Source of the DNA: CBDUXT01 sp965371245
Lineage (GTDB): Bacteria > Planctomycetota > Phycisphaerae > UBA1845
Length of the DNA stretch: 13,725 nucleotides
Direction of reading: 5' to 3'
NCBI GenBank assembly: GCA_965371245.1
Contig: CBDUXT010000123.1
Location: 1 to 13,725 of the forward strand
Under the pieces are notes generated by a model. It was given only the letters and a program-made list of their open reading frames with translations, was not told the DNA's origin and searched no databases. The first letter of the stretch is position 1, and the number at the start of each line of letters is the position of its first letter. A program made the translations under genes and the position numbers. Below, one piece after another: positions 1 through 6,994 of the stretch.

Positions 1-222
1 AGGATACGCCGCTTTTTTATCCCGTCACGATCCACAACTTTCGGTTATATCTCGGCGCGTGACGGGTGTAACCTGTGTCTCCGGTCCAAACACAAAACAA
101 AGACGTGGGTCCAGAACGTCGAGAGCGGCACAACACGAATCGGCTACACCGACTTGAAGGCCTGGTGCGGAGCCTGCGGCACCACGCTCTCGCATTTCAT
201 TGGGGATCTGGCCGGACTCTAA
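1..222 (+). CDS. 3' end of a possible zinc-ribbon protein (partial, 5' end outside window)
   Basis: Frame 1 is open from the first base to the TAA at 220-222, giving at least 73 residues. It contains two CxxC pairs, CNLC and CGAC, separated by about 31 residues, followed by a short hydrophobic tail ending in DLAGL. Two spaced CxxC pairs are typical of a structural zinc site, so a zinc ribbon is a reasonable inference. I do not recognise a family, and no catalytic motif is visible. A perfect hairpin lies 20 nt after the stop, between this frame and the convergent gene at 266-949, as expected at a gene end. The opposite-strand frame (25-300) has no recognisable feature and overlaps the end of the next gene, so I prefer the plus-strand reading. 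The start lies outside the window. Confidence 0.4.
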   Translation, partial: RIRRFFIPSRSTTFGYISARDGCNLCLRSKHKTKTWVQNVESGTTRIGYTDLKAWCGACGTTLSHFIGDLAGL

Positions 223-241
223 TGTAAGGCATAGTCCTTGC

Positions 242-259
242 GTGGGATATCTATCCCAC
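242..259. terminator. Hairpin between convergent gene ends
   Basis: GTGGGAT (242-248) and ATCCCAC (253-259) form a perfect 7-bp stem with a 4-nt ATCT loop. It sits in the 43-nt gap between the stop of the plus-strand frame (222) and the stop of the minus-strand gene (266). The position suggests a shared bidirectional terminator. There is no clear U-tract on either side, so it is not a textbook rho-independent terminator. Confidence 0.35.
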
Positions 260-265
260 TTGAAG

Positions 266-949
266 TTATCTCGGCTTGCCGAATCTCTTGAGCGTTGCAA
301 GCGTCTTCTCTCGGCCAGAGTTGAAGGAACTAAGAGCCGTACCTGCTTCCAGCTTCATTTCTGACAGAGCAGTCTGTAGTGCGGGGACATCTACCGTTGA
401 GCTATGCTCGAGTTGAAGAGCTATCTTAGCCTCCGCGTCCCTGACGATCTCCAGCCGAGGTTTAACCTGAGCCAATCCTTCAACCGTCCTTTTTGGTTTT
501 CCGATGTTTTCCTTAATGAATTTCGCTTGCGAGCTGCCCGCACCGAAGAATCTAATCTCCGTCGAAGCGGTTGCACCGTCCGTCTTGTAGAGTTCCTTGA
601 GCTCCTTGACTGAGTAATATTCAGTAGTCCTCACGCCATCGATGGCCTCCGATAATCTTTCGAGGGAGTCCGTCAGTTGAGCCACACTCGCCTTGGCTGG
701 GTGCGGGGTTGGTTCTCGCAGAAGCGATGAGACCTGATCGAAGGATGTCACGAGTCTTGTTAGTGACTCCGAGGTGCTGTCGAGTTCCAGCAACCTGATT
801 CCATCGGCAACTTCCCCTGACAAGTTTCTCTTGCCGAGAAAATAACCAGCCGTCCCGGTGATCAACGCCACGATCACAAAGACGACCAAATTGGTTACGA
901 TGTTAGTTCCGAGCCCTCGAAGCCATTTCCCGACTTGATTCTCCGCCAT
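266..949 (-). CDS. Single-pass membrane-anchored coiled-coil protein, function unknown
   Basis: The protein has 227 residues. The N-terminus is short and basic (residues 1-16), followed by a hydrophobic helix at about 17-38 ending in GYFLGKR. The rest is a charged, Leu/Ser/Glu-rich region that looks mostly helical, possibly coiled coil. The likely topology is one N-terminal membrane anchor with a soluble C-terminal domain; no signal-peptidase site is evident. The ATG at 947-949 is supported by an AGGAG about 9 nt upstream on the minus strand. I see no enzymatic motif and do not recognise the family. The DNA is visibly more A/T-rich than the housekeeping genes further right, and the gene borders decayed mobile DNA, so it may be accessory. 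That it is a real gene is fairly secure; its function is unknown. Confidence 0.72.
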   Translation of the reverse strand: MAENQVGKWLRGLGTNIVTNLVVFVIVALITGTAGYFLGKRNLSGEVADGIRLLELDSTSESLTRLVTSFDQVSSLLREPTPHPAKASVAQLTDSLERLSEAIDGVRTTEYYSVKELKELYKTDGATASTEIRFFGAGSSQAKFIKENIGKPKRTVEGLAQVKPRLEIVRDAEAKIALQLEHSSTVDVPALQTALSEMKLEAGTALSSFNSGREKTLATLKRFGKPR

Positions 950-1063
950 GATAGTTTGCTCCTATCGATCGCATCACAAGCGTGCCGCCTCACGACGCGA
1001 ACCTGTTCTATTCTTTCCGACGTATCGACACGCTTCCATCTGATTCGAAGCGGAATTGTTCTT

Positions 1064-1271
1064 TGTCACTGATCACTTGAAAACCGGCCAGTGATTTCTT
1101 GTCTTGTACGCTTCATCGCCTTTTCCTTCAAGATTTTTTGTTGCCGGGTGTCGCCTTGCCGGGTTGATCCTCGTGGGCCTTGTGCTTGAGCCGGTAGCTC
1201 TTTCCGGTGATCGTGATGACCTCCGCGTGGTGGAGGAACCGGTCGAGGATGGCCGTGGCAGCCGAGACAGG
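1064..1271 (-). mobile_element. Remnant of an IS21-family insertion sequence (istB-distal end)
   Basis: Two signals coincide. The minus strand encodes the C-terminus of an IstB-type ATPase (1128-1271). About 35 nt beyond its stop lies a stretch at 1064-1096 starting TGTCACTGATCAC and containing TTGAAAACCGGCCAG, which resembles the terminal repeats of IS21-family elements. A TG at 1064-1065 would suit the element tip. Only this end is present: istA and most of istB are gone, and the element is cut off where the integrase remnant begins. The exact outer boundary is a guess, because I see only one copy of the terminal repeat and cannot identify a target duplication. Confidence 0.55.
1128..1271 (-). 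pseudogene. istB: istB 3' fragment (IS21-family transposition helper ATPase)
   Basis: The minus-strand frame ends at TGA (1128-1130). Its last roughly 45 residues include ATAILDRFLHHAEVI and TGKSYRLKHKA, which match the conserved C-terminal end of IstB/IS21 helper ATPases (typically AILDRLLHHA...I.G.SYRL). In an intact IS21 element IstB is an AAA+ protein of about 250 residues that assists the IstA transposase. The Walker A and B regions are missing here. Upstream of about position 1271 the same frame becomes the antisense of an integrase gene and loses IstB similarity. The fragment is therefore a truncated, inactive relic. The family call rests on motif recognition only. Confidence 0.65.
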
Positions 1272-1767
1272 ATTCCGGGCGGGCGAGATTCGCGGGCTGG
1301 CGCTGTCGGCGTTGGACTTGGAAGAATCGACGTTGACCGTCCAGGCCGCGTACGGCAAGCGGCGGCGTATCGACCAGCAGCCCATCCGGCCCGAGTTTGC
1401 GGCTGACCTGGCAGTGTACCGGGCGGGACCGAAGGCGTCCGAGTTCGTCTTCAGCATGCCCGAGCGGACGCGGCTAGCTGGCGTTCTGCGTGCCGACCTA
1501 TAGGCCTCAGGCACCCCCTACCGCGACGATGCTGGCCGCGTGTTGGACTTTCACGCCTTGAGGCATACATGCGCATCACCAACCTGGCCCGTGCGGGCGT
1601 ACACCCCAAGCAAGCCCGAGCACTGGCCCATCGTTCGCCGATCACGTTGACGCTGGACCGAAACTCGCACGTTGCCCGAGGCGAGCTATCGGCGGCGTTG
1701 GAAGGGCTGCCGAAGCTGGGCGGCACAAACCACCCATCTTCCGGAGACAGCCCGCGGGCGACGGGCA
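1261..1767 (+). pseudogene. Decayed tyrosine recombinase/integrase (C-terminal catalytic part)
   Basis: Frame 1 from about 1261 reads ETGFRAGEIRGLAL, the box I region with the first catalytic Arg. It continues to RLAGVLRADL, then meets TAG at 1501-1503. The same frame resumes as YRDDAGRVLDFHALRHT, with the HxxR box at 1552-1569. Similarity then jumps to frame 3 after a 2-nt excess near 1570-1574 (TGCGCATC where TGCATC would keep frame) and continues as ITNLARAGVHPK, then ALAHRSPITLTLDRNSHV. The family normally ends this region with a GHxS/RHS-like His box and DRYxHV. Here His and Arg look swapped, and the Tyr nucleophile position is Asn (AAC). The N-terminal arm and core-binding domains are absent because the gene begins at the istB junction. 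No stop follows in this frame before the tRNA gene, so the end is approximate. It cannot encode an active recombinase. Confidence 0.75.
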
Positions 1768-1895
1768 TCTGCGATGACGTCGCGGCGCGCATGCCAGAAT
1801 CATGCCATAATACTGGCCGGAAGGGGGTAAACGTGTCCGCGTTCGGCCAAGCTGTGCCAGGCGGTGACGATGGGAGCGATGACGGTTTCACCCTA

Positions 1896-1929
1896 CAAAA
1901 CAAGGCCTTCCCGCGTGGGAAAGCCTTGT
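1896..1929 (-). terminator. Rho-independent terminator of tRNA-Asp
   Basis: On the minus strand ACAAGGCTTTCCC (1929-1917) pairs with GGGAAGGCCTTGT (1912-1900) across a 4-nt ACGC loop. This gives a 13-bp stem with one G-U pair. The minus-strand sequence then reads TTTTG (1899-1895). It starts 10 nt after the end of the tRNA gene, as expected for a single-tRNA transcript. Confidence 0.8.
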
Positions 1930-1938
1930 CTTGTTCAT

Positions 1939-2012
<74 letters not shown>

Positions 2013-2079
2013 AGCTTACCGACCGCAACGTTCACCGAGCATCGGGGATGCTCGCCGCTACGACGGGCGAGTGTATACG

Positions 2080-2108
2080 TTCATAGGGTCACGCGGCACT
2101 CCTGTCAA
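2080..2108 (-). promoter_or_regulatory. Sigma-70-like promoter for tRNA-Asp
   Basis: On the minus strand a perfect TTGACA -35 box (2108-2103) is followed after exactly 17 nt by TATGAA (2085-2080), four of six matches to TATAAT. Transcription would start near 2073, about 60 nt before the tRNA. The leader contains a perfect 7-bp hairpin, GAGCATC with GATGCTC across CCC (2037-2053), which could be a processing signal. The assignment rests on box match and spacing only. Confidence 0.5.
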
Positions 2109-2121
2109 AGCGCCATCCGGC

Positions 2122-2140
2122 AAAATCCCGCCGCCGCGGG
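2122..2140 (-). terminator. Probable terminator downstream of the ferredoxin gene
   Basis: On the minus strand CCCGC (2140-2136), loop GGCG and GCGGG (2131-2127) form a short, all-GC stem followed by ATTTTG (2126-2121). It lies about 120 nt after the ferredoxin stop and just before the tRNA promoter. The stem is only 5 bp, so the call is tentative. Confidence 0.4.
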
Positions 2141-2261
2141 CGGTCCGGAACCCCGCTCGTGCTTTGTCACATCTAGCTCTTCGGGCTCGGTTTACGCCGT
2201 GTCCAGCCCCTACACTTCTCAAGAGCAGTGGCACACCCGAAAACTTAGGCGTGACGATGCG

Positions 2262-2600
2262 CTAGCCATCGAACCCGCTTGCGTCAAGCTGCTCGCGCTT
2301 GTCGTCCACCTTGGCGGCATCGTCTGCTTCGGGCATCGGCTCCTTCTGCGCGTCGATGACCGGCCACTCGCTGCCGTACTTGAGGTTGATCTCCACAAAG
2401 TCGTTCCATTTCTCGGGGAGATCCTCCTCCGCGAAGATCGCCGACGTCGGGCATTCGGGCGGGCACAGACCGCAATCGATGCACGTTTCGGGATCGATCG
2501 CCAGGAAGTTTACGCCCTCGTGGAAACAATCCACCGGGCAAACGGCCACACAATCGGTGTATTTGCAGTTGATGCAAGGCTCCGCCACAATATGGGCCAT
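2262..2600 (-). CDS. fdxA: Seven-iron ferredoxin ([3Fe-4S][4Fe-4S], FdxA type)
   Basis: This is a 112-residue soluble electron carrier. The N-terminal half has the FdxA/Azotobacter FdI signature: CINCKYTDC, then VCPVDC, then CIDCGLCPPECP. By comparison with FdI, Cys9, Cys17 and Cys50 should bind the [3Fe-4S] cluster, and Cys21, Cys40, Cys43 and Cys46 the [4Fe-4S] cluster. Cys12 and Cys25 correspond to the free cysteines of FdI. The C-terminal part (about 55-112) is acidic and includes EWPVIDAQKEPMPEA, as in the longer seven-iron ferredoxins. Length matches the family (about 105-115). The ATG at 2598-2600 has a GGAG about 9 nt upstream. It stands alone, divergent from murJ; no redox partner is adjacent, so its electron acceptor cannot be inferred. 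Confidence 0.95.
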   Translation of the reverse strand: MAHIVAEPCINCKYTDCVAVCPVDCFHEGVNFLAIDPETCIDCGLCPPECPTSAIFAEEDLPEKWNDFVEINLKYGSEWPVIDAQKEPMPEADDAAKVDDKREQLDASGFDG

Positions 2601-2655
2601 AAGCTGGGTCTCCGTCTACGACCAACCGACTCGAAGAACGTCCTGGTAATGCGTC

Positions 2656-2683
2656 TTGGTATTCCCTGGATCGTCTGTGTCAA
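2656..2683 (-). promoter_or_regulatory. Possible promoter of the ferredoxin gene
   Basis: A perfect TTGACA (minus strand, 2683-2678) is followed after 16 nt by TACCAA (2661-2656), a weak -10 with three of six matches. It lies about 55-80 nt upstream of the ferredoxin ATG, a plausible place. The -35 match is strong, but the -10 box and 16-nt spacing are not. Confidence 0.3.
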
Positions 2684-2817
2684 CAGCAAAAATCGAAAAC
2701 CTTGCGTCGAGCGCCTACCGCGCGCCACCGACCGAGACTCGCTGAGCCAAACCACCTCCGGGATCGACCTCCCCAGGTCACTTGCCGTTCGATTCGCTCG
2801 CTCTTATCGTTGGAGCG

Positions 2818-4377
2818 ATGCGAGGAATTGGCCGGCTCATCGCCTCCGTCCGGTTGATCGCGGTGTTGACGATGGGGTCGCGGCTGCTCGGGCTGCTCCG
2901 CGAGGCCGTCTTCGCCAGGTACTTCGGCACGAGCGAACTCCTTTCCGCGTTCCGCATCGCCTTCATGGCGCCAAATCTCGCCCGGAGATTATTCGGCGAA
3001 GGAGCCCTTTCTTCCGCAATGATTCCGATCCTGACCGAGACGCTGCGCGACGACGGCGATGAGGCCGCCCGGCGATTCGTGGGAACGCTCCTGACGCTTT
3101 TGGTCGTCGTGCTGACCGCGGGCGTCCTGGTCGCCGAAGGCGCGATCGCGGCGTGGCGGTCCGTTCACGATGACCGGGCGCTCCAGCTCGCCGCCCTCCT
3201 GATGCCGTATATGGCACTGATTTGCGTCGTCGCGGCCGGCGGGGCCGCGCTGAACGTCCGGCGACACTTCGGAACGCCGGCTGCGGTTCCCATGGTTTTG
3301 AACCTCTGCATCCTCTTGAGCATGCTGGGGGCCGTCCGATTCGCCGACCTTTCCGGCCCGCCGCTGATGTATGTCGTCTGCGGGAGCGTGCTGGTGGCGG
3401 GGATGGTTCAACTTCTGGTGACGGGCGCGGCGCTTCGCGCAATCTCGTTTTTTCCGATCTTCGGCTGGTGGCGGGACCGGCGGATGGCCTCCGTGGCCCG
3501 GTTGATGGCGCCGATGGTCCTCGGACTGTCGGCGGTTCAGATCAACTCGTTGGTCGACTACGTCATCGCCTACCTCTTCGTGTTCGAGGACGGCGAGCGC
3601 GTGGGCACGGCCGTGCTGGCCTACGCGCAACATCTCTACCAGCTTCCGCTCGGTGTGTTCGGCATCGCGGTGGCAACGGCCGTCTTTCCGATGTTGACGA
3701 AGGCGGCGTCCGAGGGCGACCATCGCGGCCTGGCCGACATCCTCGCGCGGGGGATGAGGCTGGCGTTGTTCATCGCATTGCCGGCGTCTGCCGGTCTGAT
3801 GATCGTGGCCGCCCCGCTGGTCGGCGCCCTGTTCCAGCGCGGCCAATTCGACGGCGCCGACACGGCGCGCGTTGCCGGGGCACTCTTCTACTACGGTCTG
3901 GGTCTACCGGCCTACTTCCTGCAACATCTGTTGGTTCGCGCGTTCTACGCTCGGCAAGACAGCGCGACGCCCGCTCGCGTGGCGCTCGCGATGGTTGGGG
4001 TGAACTTCGTCATGAACGTGGCGCTGGTGTTTGTGATGGAGGAGCGCGGGCTCGCCCTGGCAACGGCCCTATGCGCCTTCATCCAGGTGGCTGTGCTCGC
4101 TGTGAAATTGCGGGCTCGTGTCCCCGATTTTGCGTGGCGCGAACTGGGTCGGCGCGTGCTGCGTATCGCGTCGGCTACGCTCTTTATGGCCTGTACCCTC
4201 TTGGCGGCAAGACCCCTTGGACTCGTCAACGACACGGTCGGGGCTGGTCCGGCTCTTGATCTGCTCACGCTGGTGGCCATCGGATTGGCAACCTATGCCG
4301 TCAGCGCCAAGGTGCTCGGGATCGAGGAGCTTGGGATGATCCTGCGAAGATCGGCCGATCCACCGACCCACGGATAG
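2818..4377 (+). CDS. murJ: Lipid II flippase MurJ (MviN family, MOP superfamily)
   Basis: MurJ moves the peptidoglycan precursor lipid II across the inner membrane. From the ATG at 2818 the protein has 519 residues, the usual length, with about 13-14 hydrophobic segments. Family hallmarks are SRLLGLLREAVFARYFG (21-37), PNLARRLFGEGALSSA (52-67) and YAQHLYQLPLGVFGIAVA (269-286). Aligning by eye to E. coli MurJ, R18, R24 and R52 correspond to R22, R28 and R56, which are conserved. However D39 corresponds to Ser43, and the D269-R270 pair to Gln271-His272, so several cavity residues reported as important in E. coli differ. Start choice: a GGAG lies only 2 nt before ATG 2818, which is tight. An in-frame TTG at 2782 would add 12 residues and cannot be excluded. 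The gene diverges from fdxA and converges on the dockerin-like gene. Confidence 0.93.
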   Translation: MRGIGRLIASVRLIAVLTMGSRLLGLLREAVFARYFGTSELLSAFRIAFMAPNLARRLFGEGALSSAMIPILTETLRDDGDEAARRFVGTLLTLLVVVLTAGVLVAEGAIAAWRSVHDDRALQLAALLMPYMALICVVAAGGAALNVRRHFGTPAAVPMVLNLCILLSMLGAVRFADLSGPPLMYVVCGSVLVAGMVQLLVTGAALRAISFFPIFGWWRDRRMASVARLMAPMVLGLSAVQINSLVDYVIAYLFVFEDGERVGTAVLAYAQHLYQLPLGVFGIAVATAVFPMLTKAASEGDHRGLADILARGMRLALFIALPASAGLMIVAAPLVGALFQRGQFDGADTARVAGALFYYGLGLPAYFLQHLLVRAFYARQDSATPARVALAMVGVNFVMNVALVFVMEERGLALATALCAFIQVAVLAVKLRARVPDFAWRELGRRVLRIASATLFMACTLLAARPLGLVNDTVGAGPALDLLTLVAIGLATYAVSAKVLGIEELGMILRRSADPPTHG

Positions 4378-4601
4378 CGGCGCGGGTTCAGGGTTGAACG
4401 ATCGAGCCGCCCGGGGTCAACCTCGGGAGGGTGCGTTACGGAACCGGTGAAGCGCACTCTTCGGAGCACCGGTAGCACCTCCTTGCCGGTGGGCGCGAAC
4501 TCGGTGGCAAGCTGACGCAGAGGTGTCCATAGGCCGGCGCCCGCGGCTCTGTCTCGGCGTGCCCACCTGGCCGGAAGTCTTGCGGACCTTTCCCCGGAGC
4601 C

Positions 4602-5684
4602 CTACGGACCGGTGAGGACGCTCGCAAACCCGGCGACGTCGCCAAGACCGACGTCGCAATGGCAATCCACGTCCGCCGGCCTACATTCGGCGGGAACTGG
4701 GTCGAGTCCGAAGCAGTTTTGAAGAAGGAGGAAATCGGACAGATCGACGACCCCGTCCAGGCTGGCGTCGCCAGGGATTCCCCGTGTCTTACCACACAGG
4801 GAGCCGGTGCCAGGGTCGCAGCAGGATATGGTATCCTCGAAATTCGGAGTGAACGCGCAGGTGCCGCCGAGACATGTGTCGTCGGTACAAAGGCTGTTGT
4901 CGTCGCAGTCGAAATCGCTGCCGCAGACGTCACCGATGACGATACGGGCGGGACTCAGAAGCGTCGGAGAGAACATCGTATCGAGCCCGACCAAGAGAAA
5001 GGTGTCGGGCGACTGGAGGAACCCGACGGTGAAGGTTCCGGCTGCATTGGCGGGAAGCTCAAGGATCAACGTACCCGCGTAAGTAACGACACCCGAATCC
5101 CTTATGGGTTCAACATCGAGGATGGTAGCACCGAAACGAATCGCAGTGCTACTGAGATCTACTACGTCCAGGAGGGGCAATCCGTTGAAGATAAAGTCTA
5201 CTCGCTTATTGGCGATAAACGCCGGGGTGCAGAAAGGGACGCCGTCCACGAAGAAGCTGCACGTCGGTCCCCTGCAAACTTCGCCGAACTCGGGAAACTC
5301 GCAATCGACATCGGAAGAACATGGGTTTCCCGTGAGCGAGCATGCGCCGCCAAAGGCACCGACGCAGGTCGTGTCGGACACGCATGGAACCGTCGCGGGC
5401 GTCAGCGCTCCCTGCGTGCCACTGGAGTAGGTGGCGTCATCCAGGGCCATCTGATAGGCGCGCAACAACGGCATGCCGGTCAGATTGGGGTCCCAGCCGC
5501 TGACGTGGATCTCGAAGATAACGTTGCTGCCCGCCGGCACGGTGATCTCGTTTCCGACGATCGCATGCGGCTGGTTCGCGCTCACCGGAACCAGTGCGAT
5601 CTCCGCCGCCAAGCCCGGCGACGCGAACGCACAGGACAACGCACAGACCCATGCCAACACGTAGAATCCAAACGCTTTTCTCAT
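4602..5684 (-). CDS. Secreted Cys-rich protein with C-terminal dockerin-like repeat
   Basis: The protein has 360 residues. It starts with a classical signal peptide: MRK, a hydrophobic stretch to about residue 20, and an A-x-A-like site ending GLAA near 27. Residues about 28-100 and 158-250 look like an all-beta, cohesin- or adhesin-like fold, containing AGTFTVGFLQSPDTF. Two Cys-rich inserts lie at 101-152 (CVSDTTC, CSSDVDC) and 254-297 (CGSDFDCDDNSLC). The C-terminal 55 residues resemble a type I dockerin pair: GDASLDGVVDLSDFLLLQNC (305-324), then DVDCHCDVGLGDVAGF (338-353). The first copy has a good calcium-loop pattern and the second is degenerate. Similar modules are frequent in secreted planctomycete proteins of unknown role. 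ATG 5682-5684 has GGGGG about 8 nt upstream. It probably acts outside the cytoplasm, perhaps in adhesion; no enzymatic motif is visible. Confidence 0.85.
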   Translation of the reverse strand: MRKAFGFYVLAWVCALSCAFASPGLAAEIALVPVSANQPHAIVGNEITVPAGSNVIFEIHVSGWDPNLTGMPLLRAYQMALDDATYSSGTQGALTPATVPCVSDTTCVGAFGGACSLTGNPCSSDVDCEFPEFGEVCRGPTCSFFVDGVPFCTPAFIANKRVDFIFNGLPLLDVVDLSSTAIRFGATILDVEPIRDSGVVTYAGTLILELPANAAGTFTVGFLQSPDTFLLVGLDTMFSPTLLSPARIVIGDVCGSDFDCDDNSLCTDDTCLGGTCAFTPNFEDTISCCDPGTGSLCGKTRGIPGDASLDGVVDLSDFLLLQNCFGLDPVPAECRPADVDCHCDVGLGDVAGFASVLTGP

Positions 5685-6034
5685 CAGGTTACCCCCAGGT
5701 CAGGTGGTCGTGTACATCAGACCCCGACTCATCCGGCAGTCGTTGCACCGGATCGAGGAACCCACCGTACCCCCCAAAGGCAAACGGGGCGAGCCCAGCC
5801 GAAATCTTGCGTATGGCATTGTAGGAGGACTCGAAGTTTCTTTCACGCCCCAAATCGACTTTTTTGGCACAATTCGGGTTATAGGCTTCTTGATCGGGAC
5901 ATGAAGCTGGGAACCCCCGGGATCGTTTCGGTCCGATAGCACCCAAATCCGTACGGGCGTCGATCTGCTTCGGGTTGGCGCGACGCCAGCGACCCGTGCG
6001 AACCGACAGCCGGTGCATGCCGCCGCCGGAGCGG
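5685..6034. other. 350-nt stretch without a convincing gene (leader of the dockerin-like gene)
   Basis: This lies between the stop of queG (minus) and the start of the dockerin-like gene (minus). Several frames are open for 60-110 codons on either strand, but none shows a recognisable domain or a good ribosome site. The part around 5851-5890 is more A/T-rich than its surroundings. A TACAAT (minus strand, 5823-5818) could be a -10 box, but its -35 position reads GTGAAA, so this is weak. GCCGC/GCGGC around 6022-6035 forms a small stem at the queG stop without a U-tract. Most likely it holds the promoter and a long 5' leader. Confidence 0.4.
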
Positions 6035-6994
6035 CTACATCGGCGAGGTTTCCACGCCGTGTCTCGCGACGATCCGCGCGTTTCGCTTGAGCATGTCGAG
6101 CTTGGCCCGCTTGAGGGCCGTGCCGCTCAGGCAGGTCCGATAGTCCTCGACGGACCAACTGAGGATGTCGCCGAGCAACGGGTTCGGGCCCGGTGAACGG
6201 ATGGCGAAGCGCGGCTCGCGGGTGAGCGGAGCCTGCCGGTTGTACGGGCAAACCTCCTGGCACACGTCGCAGCCGAACAGCCAGTCGCCCATCGCGGAAT
6301 GGAACTCCTCCGGGATATCGTCACGACGCTCGATCGTCAGGTAGCTGATACATCGGGAAGCGTCCATCTCGTAGGGAGCGGGGAACGCCCCGGTCGGACA
6401 GGCGTCCAGGCAGGCCGTACAGGTGCCGCAATGATCGCCCGAAGGTTCGTCCGGTGGAATCCGCAGCGTCGTTACGAGAGCGCCGAGGAAAAAATAACTC
6501 CCCAGCCGGGTGTCGAGAACCAGGGTGTTTTTTGCAATCCAGCCGATTCCGGCCGCTGCGGCCACTTCGCGCTCAAGAAGCGGTGCGGTATCGACACAGG
6601 CCTTGGTGTCGAAGGGAACGTGTACGTCCACCCGCATGCGGTCGGCAAGGGCAAAGAGCTTGTCCTTGATGACCCGGTGGTAGTCCTCGCCCCAGGCATA
6701 CATCGCGACGCGACCGCGGGGTATCGAATCCGCCGGCGGTGGCTCGGGCCGCTGCTGCCCATACTGGAGGGCGACAACGATCACGCTTTGCGCCCCGGGC
6801 AAGAGAACGGACGGATTCAACCGTTCGTTGAAGTGTTGGTTTAGATACGCCATCGTTCCGCCCCGTCCTCGGGCCAGCCATTCGCGTACGTAATCGACCC
6901 GTCCGATCGGTTCGGCCGAGGCGATGCCACACCGCTCGAACCCAAGCTTCGCGGCCAGGTCCTTGACGTACCGGGCTAGCTTCAAGCCTTGCAC
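6035..6994 (-). CDS. queG: Epoxyqueuosine reductase QueG
   Basis: QueG performs the last step of queuosine synthesis, reducing epoxyqueuosine in the wobble position of tRNA with cobalamin and two [4Fe-4S] clusters. From a GTG at 6992-6994 the protein has 319 residues. ACVDTAPLLERE (133-144) carries the conserved catalytic Asp (D135 in this numbering). The cluster ligands are CGTCTACLDACP (189-200), Cys215 in SRCISYLTIE, and GCDVCQEVCPYN (241-252). C-terminal to these the protein ends after about 70 residues, so it lacks the longer HEAT-like tail of some QueG proteins. The frame is open to an ATG at 7096, but those extra 34 residues do not resemble QueG starts, which begin about 15-18 residues before the LGF motif. 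GTG 6994 or TTG 6985 fit better; neither has a clear ribosome site, so the start is uncertain. The genes for the other queuosine enzymes are not here. Confidence 0.93.
   Translation of the reverse strand: MQGLKLARYVKDLAAKLGFERCGIASAEPIGRVDYVREWLARGRGGTMAYLNQHFNERLNPSVLLPGAQSVIVVALQYGQQRPEPPPADSIPRGRVAMYAWGEDYHRVIKDKLFALADRMRVDVHVPFDTKACVDTAPLLEREVAAAAGIGWIAKNTLVLDTRLGSYFFLGALVTTLRIPPDEPSGDHCGTCTACLDACPTGAFPAPYEMDASRCISYLTIERRDDIPEEFHSAMGDWLFGCDVCQEVCPYNRQAPLTREPRFAIRSPGPNPLLGDILSWSVEDYRTCLSGTALKRAKLDMLKRNARIVARHGVETSPM

Noticed and set aside
2989..3846. Long minus-strand open frame inside murJ
   Set aside because: Extremely Arg/His/Gln-rich composition typical of a high-GC antisense frame; the murJ reading has strong family motifs.
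3222..4259. A 345-codon plus-strand frame inside murJ
   Set aside because: Arg/Gly-rich out-of-frame shadow of murJ without hydrophobic segments or motifs.
4378..4601. Hairpins between murJ and the dockerin-like gene (for example CACCGG/CCGGTG around 4469-4494)
   Set aside because: The stem is short, the loop about 14 nt, and there is no U-tract on either strand; chance pairing is likely in such GC-rich DNA.
4659..5939. A 426-codon open frame on the plus strand
   Set aside because: It is antisense to the dockerin-like gene, has no recognisable motif and lacks a signal of its own. The minus strand has a signal peptide, a ribosome site and a dockerin-like tail.
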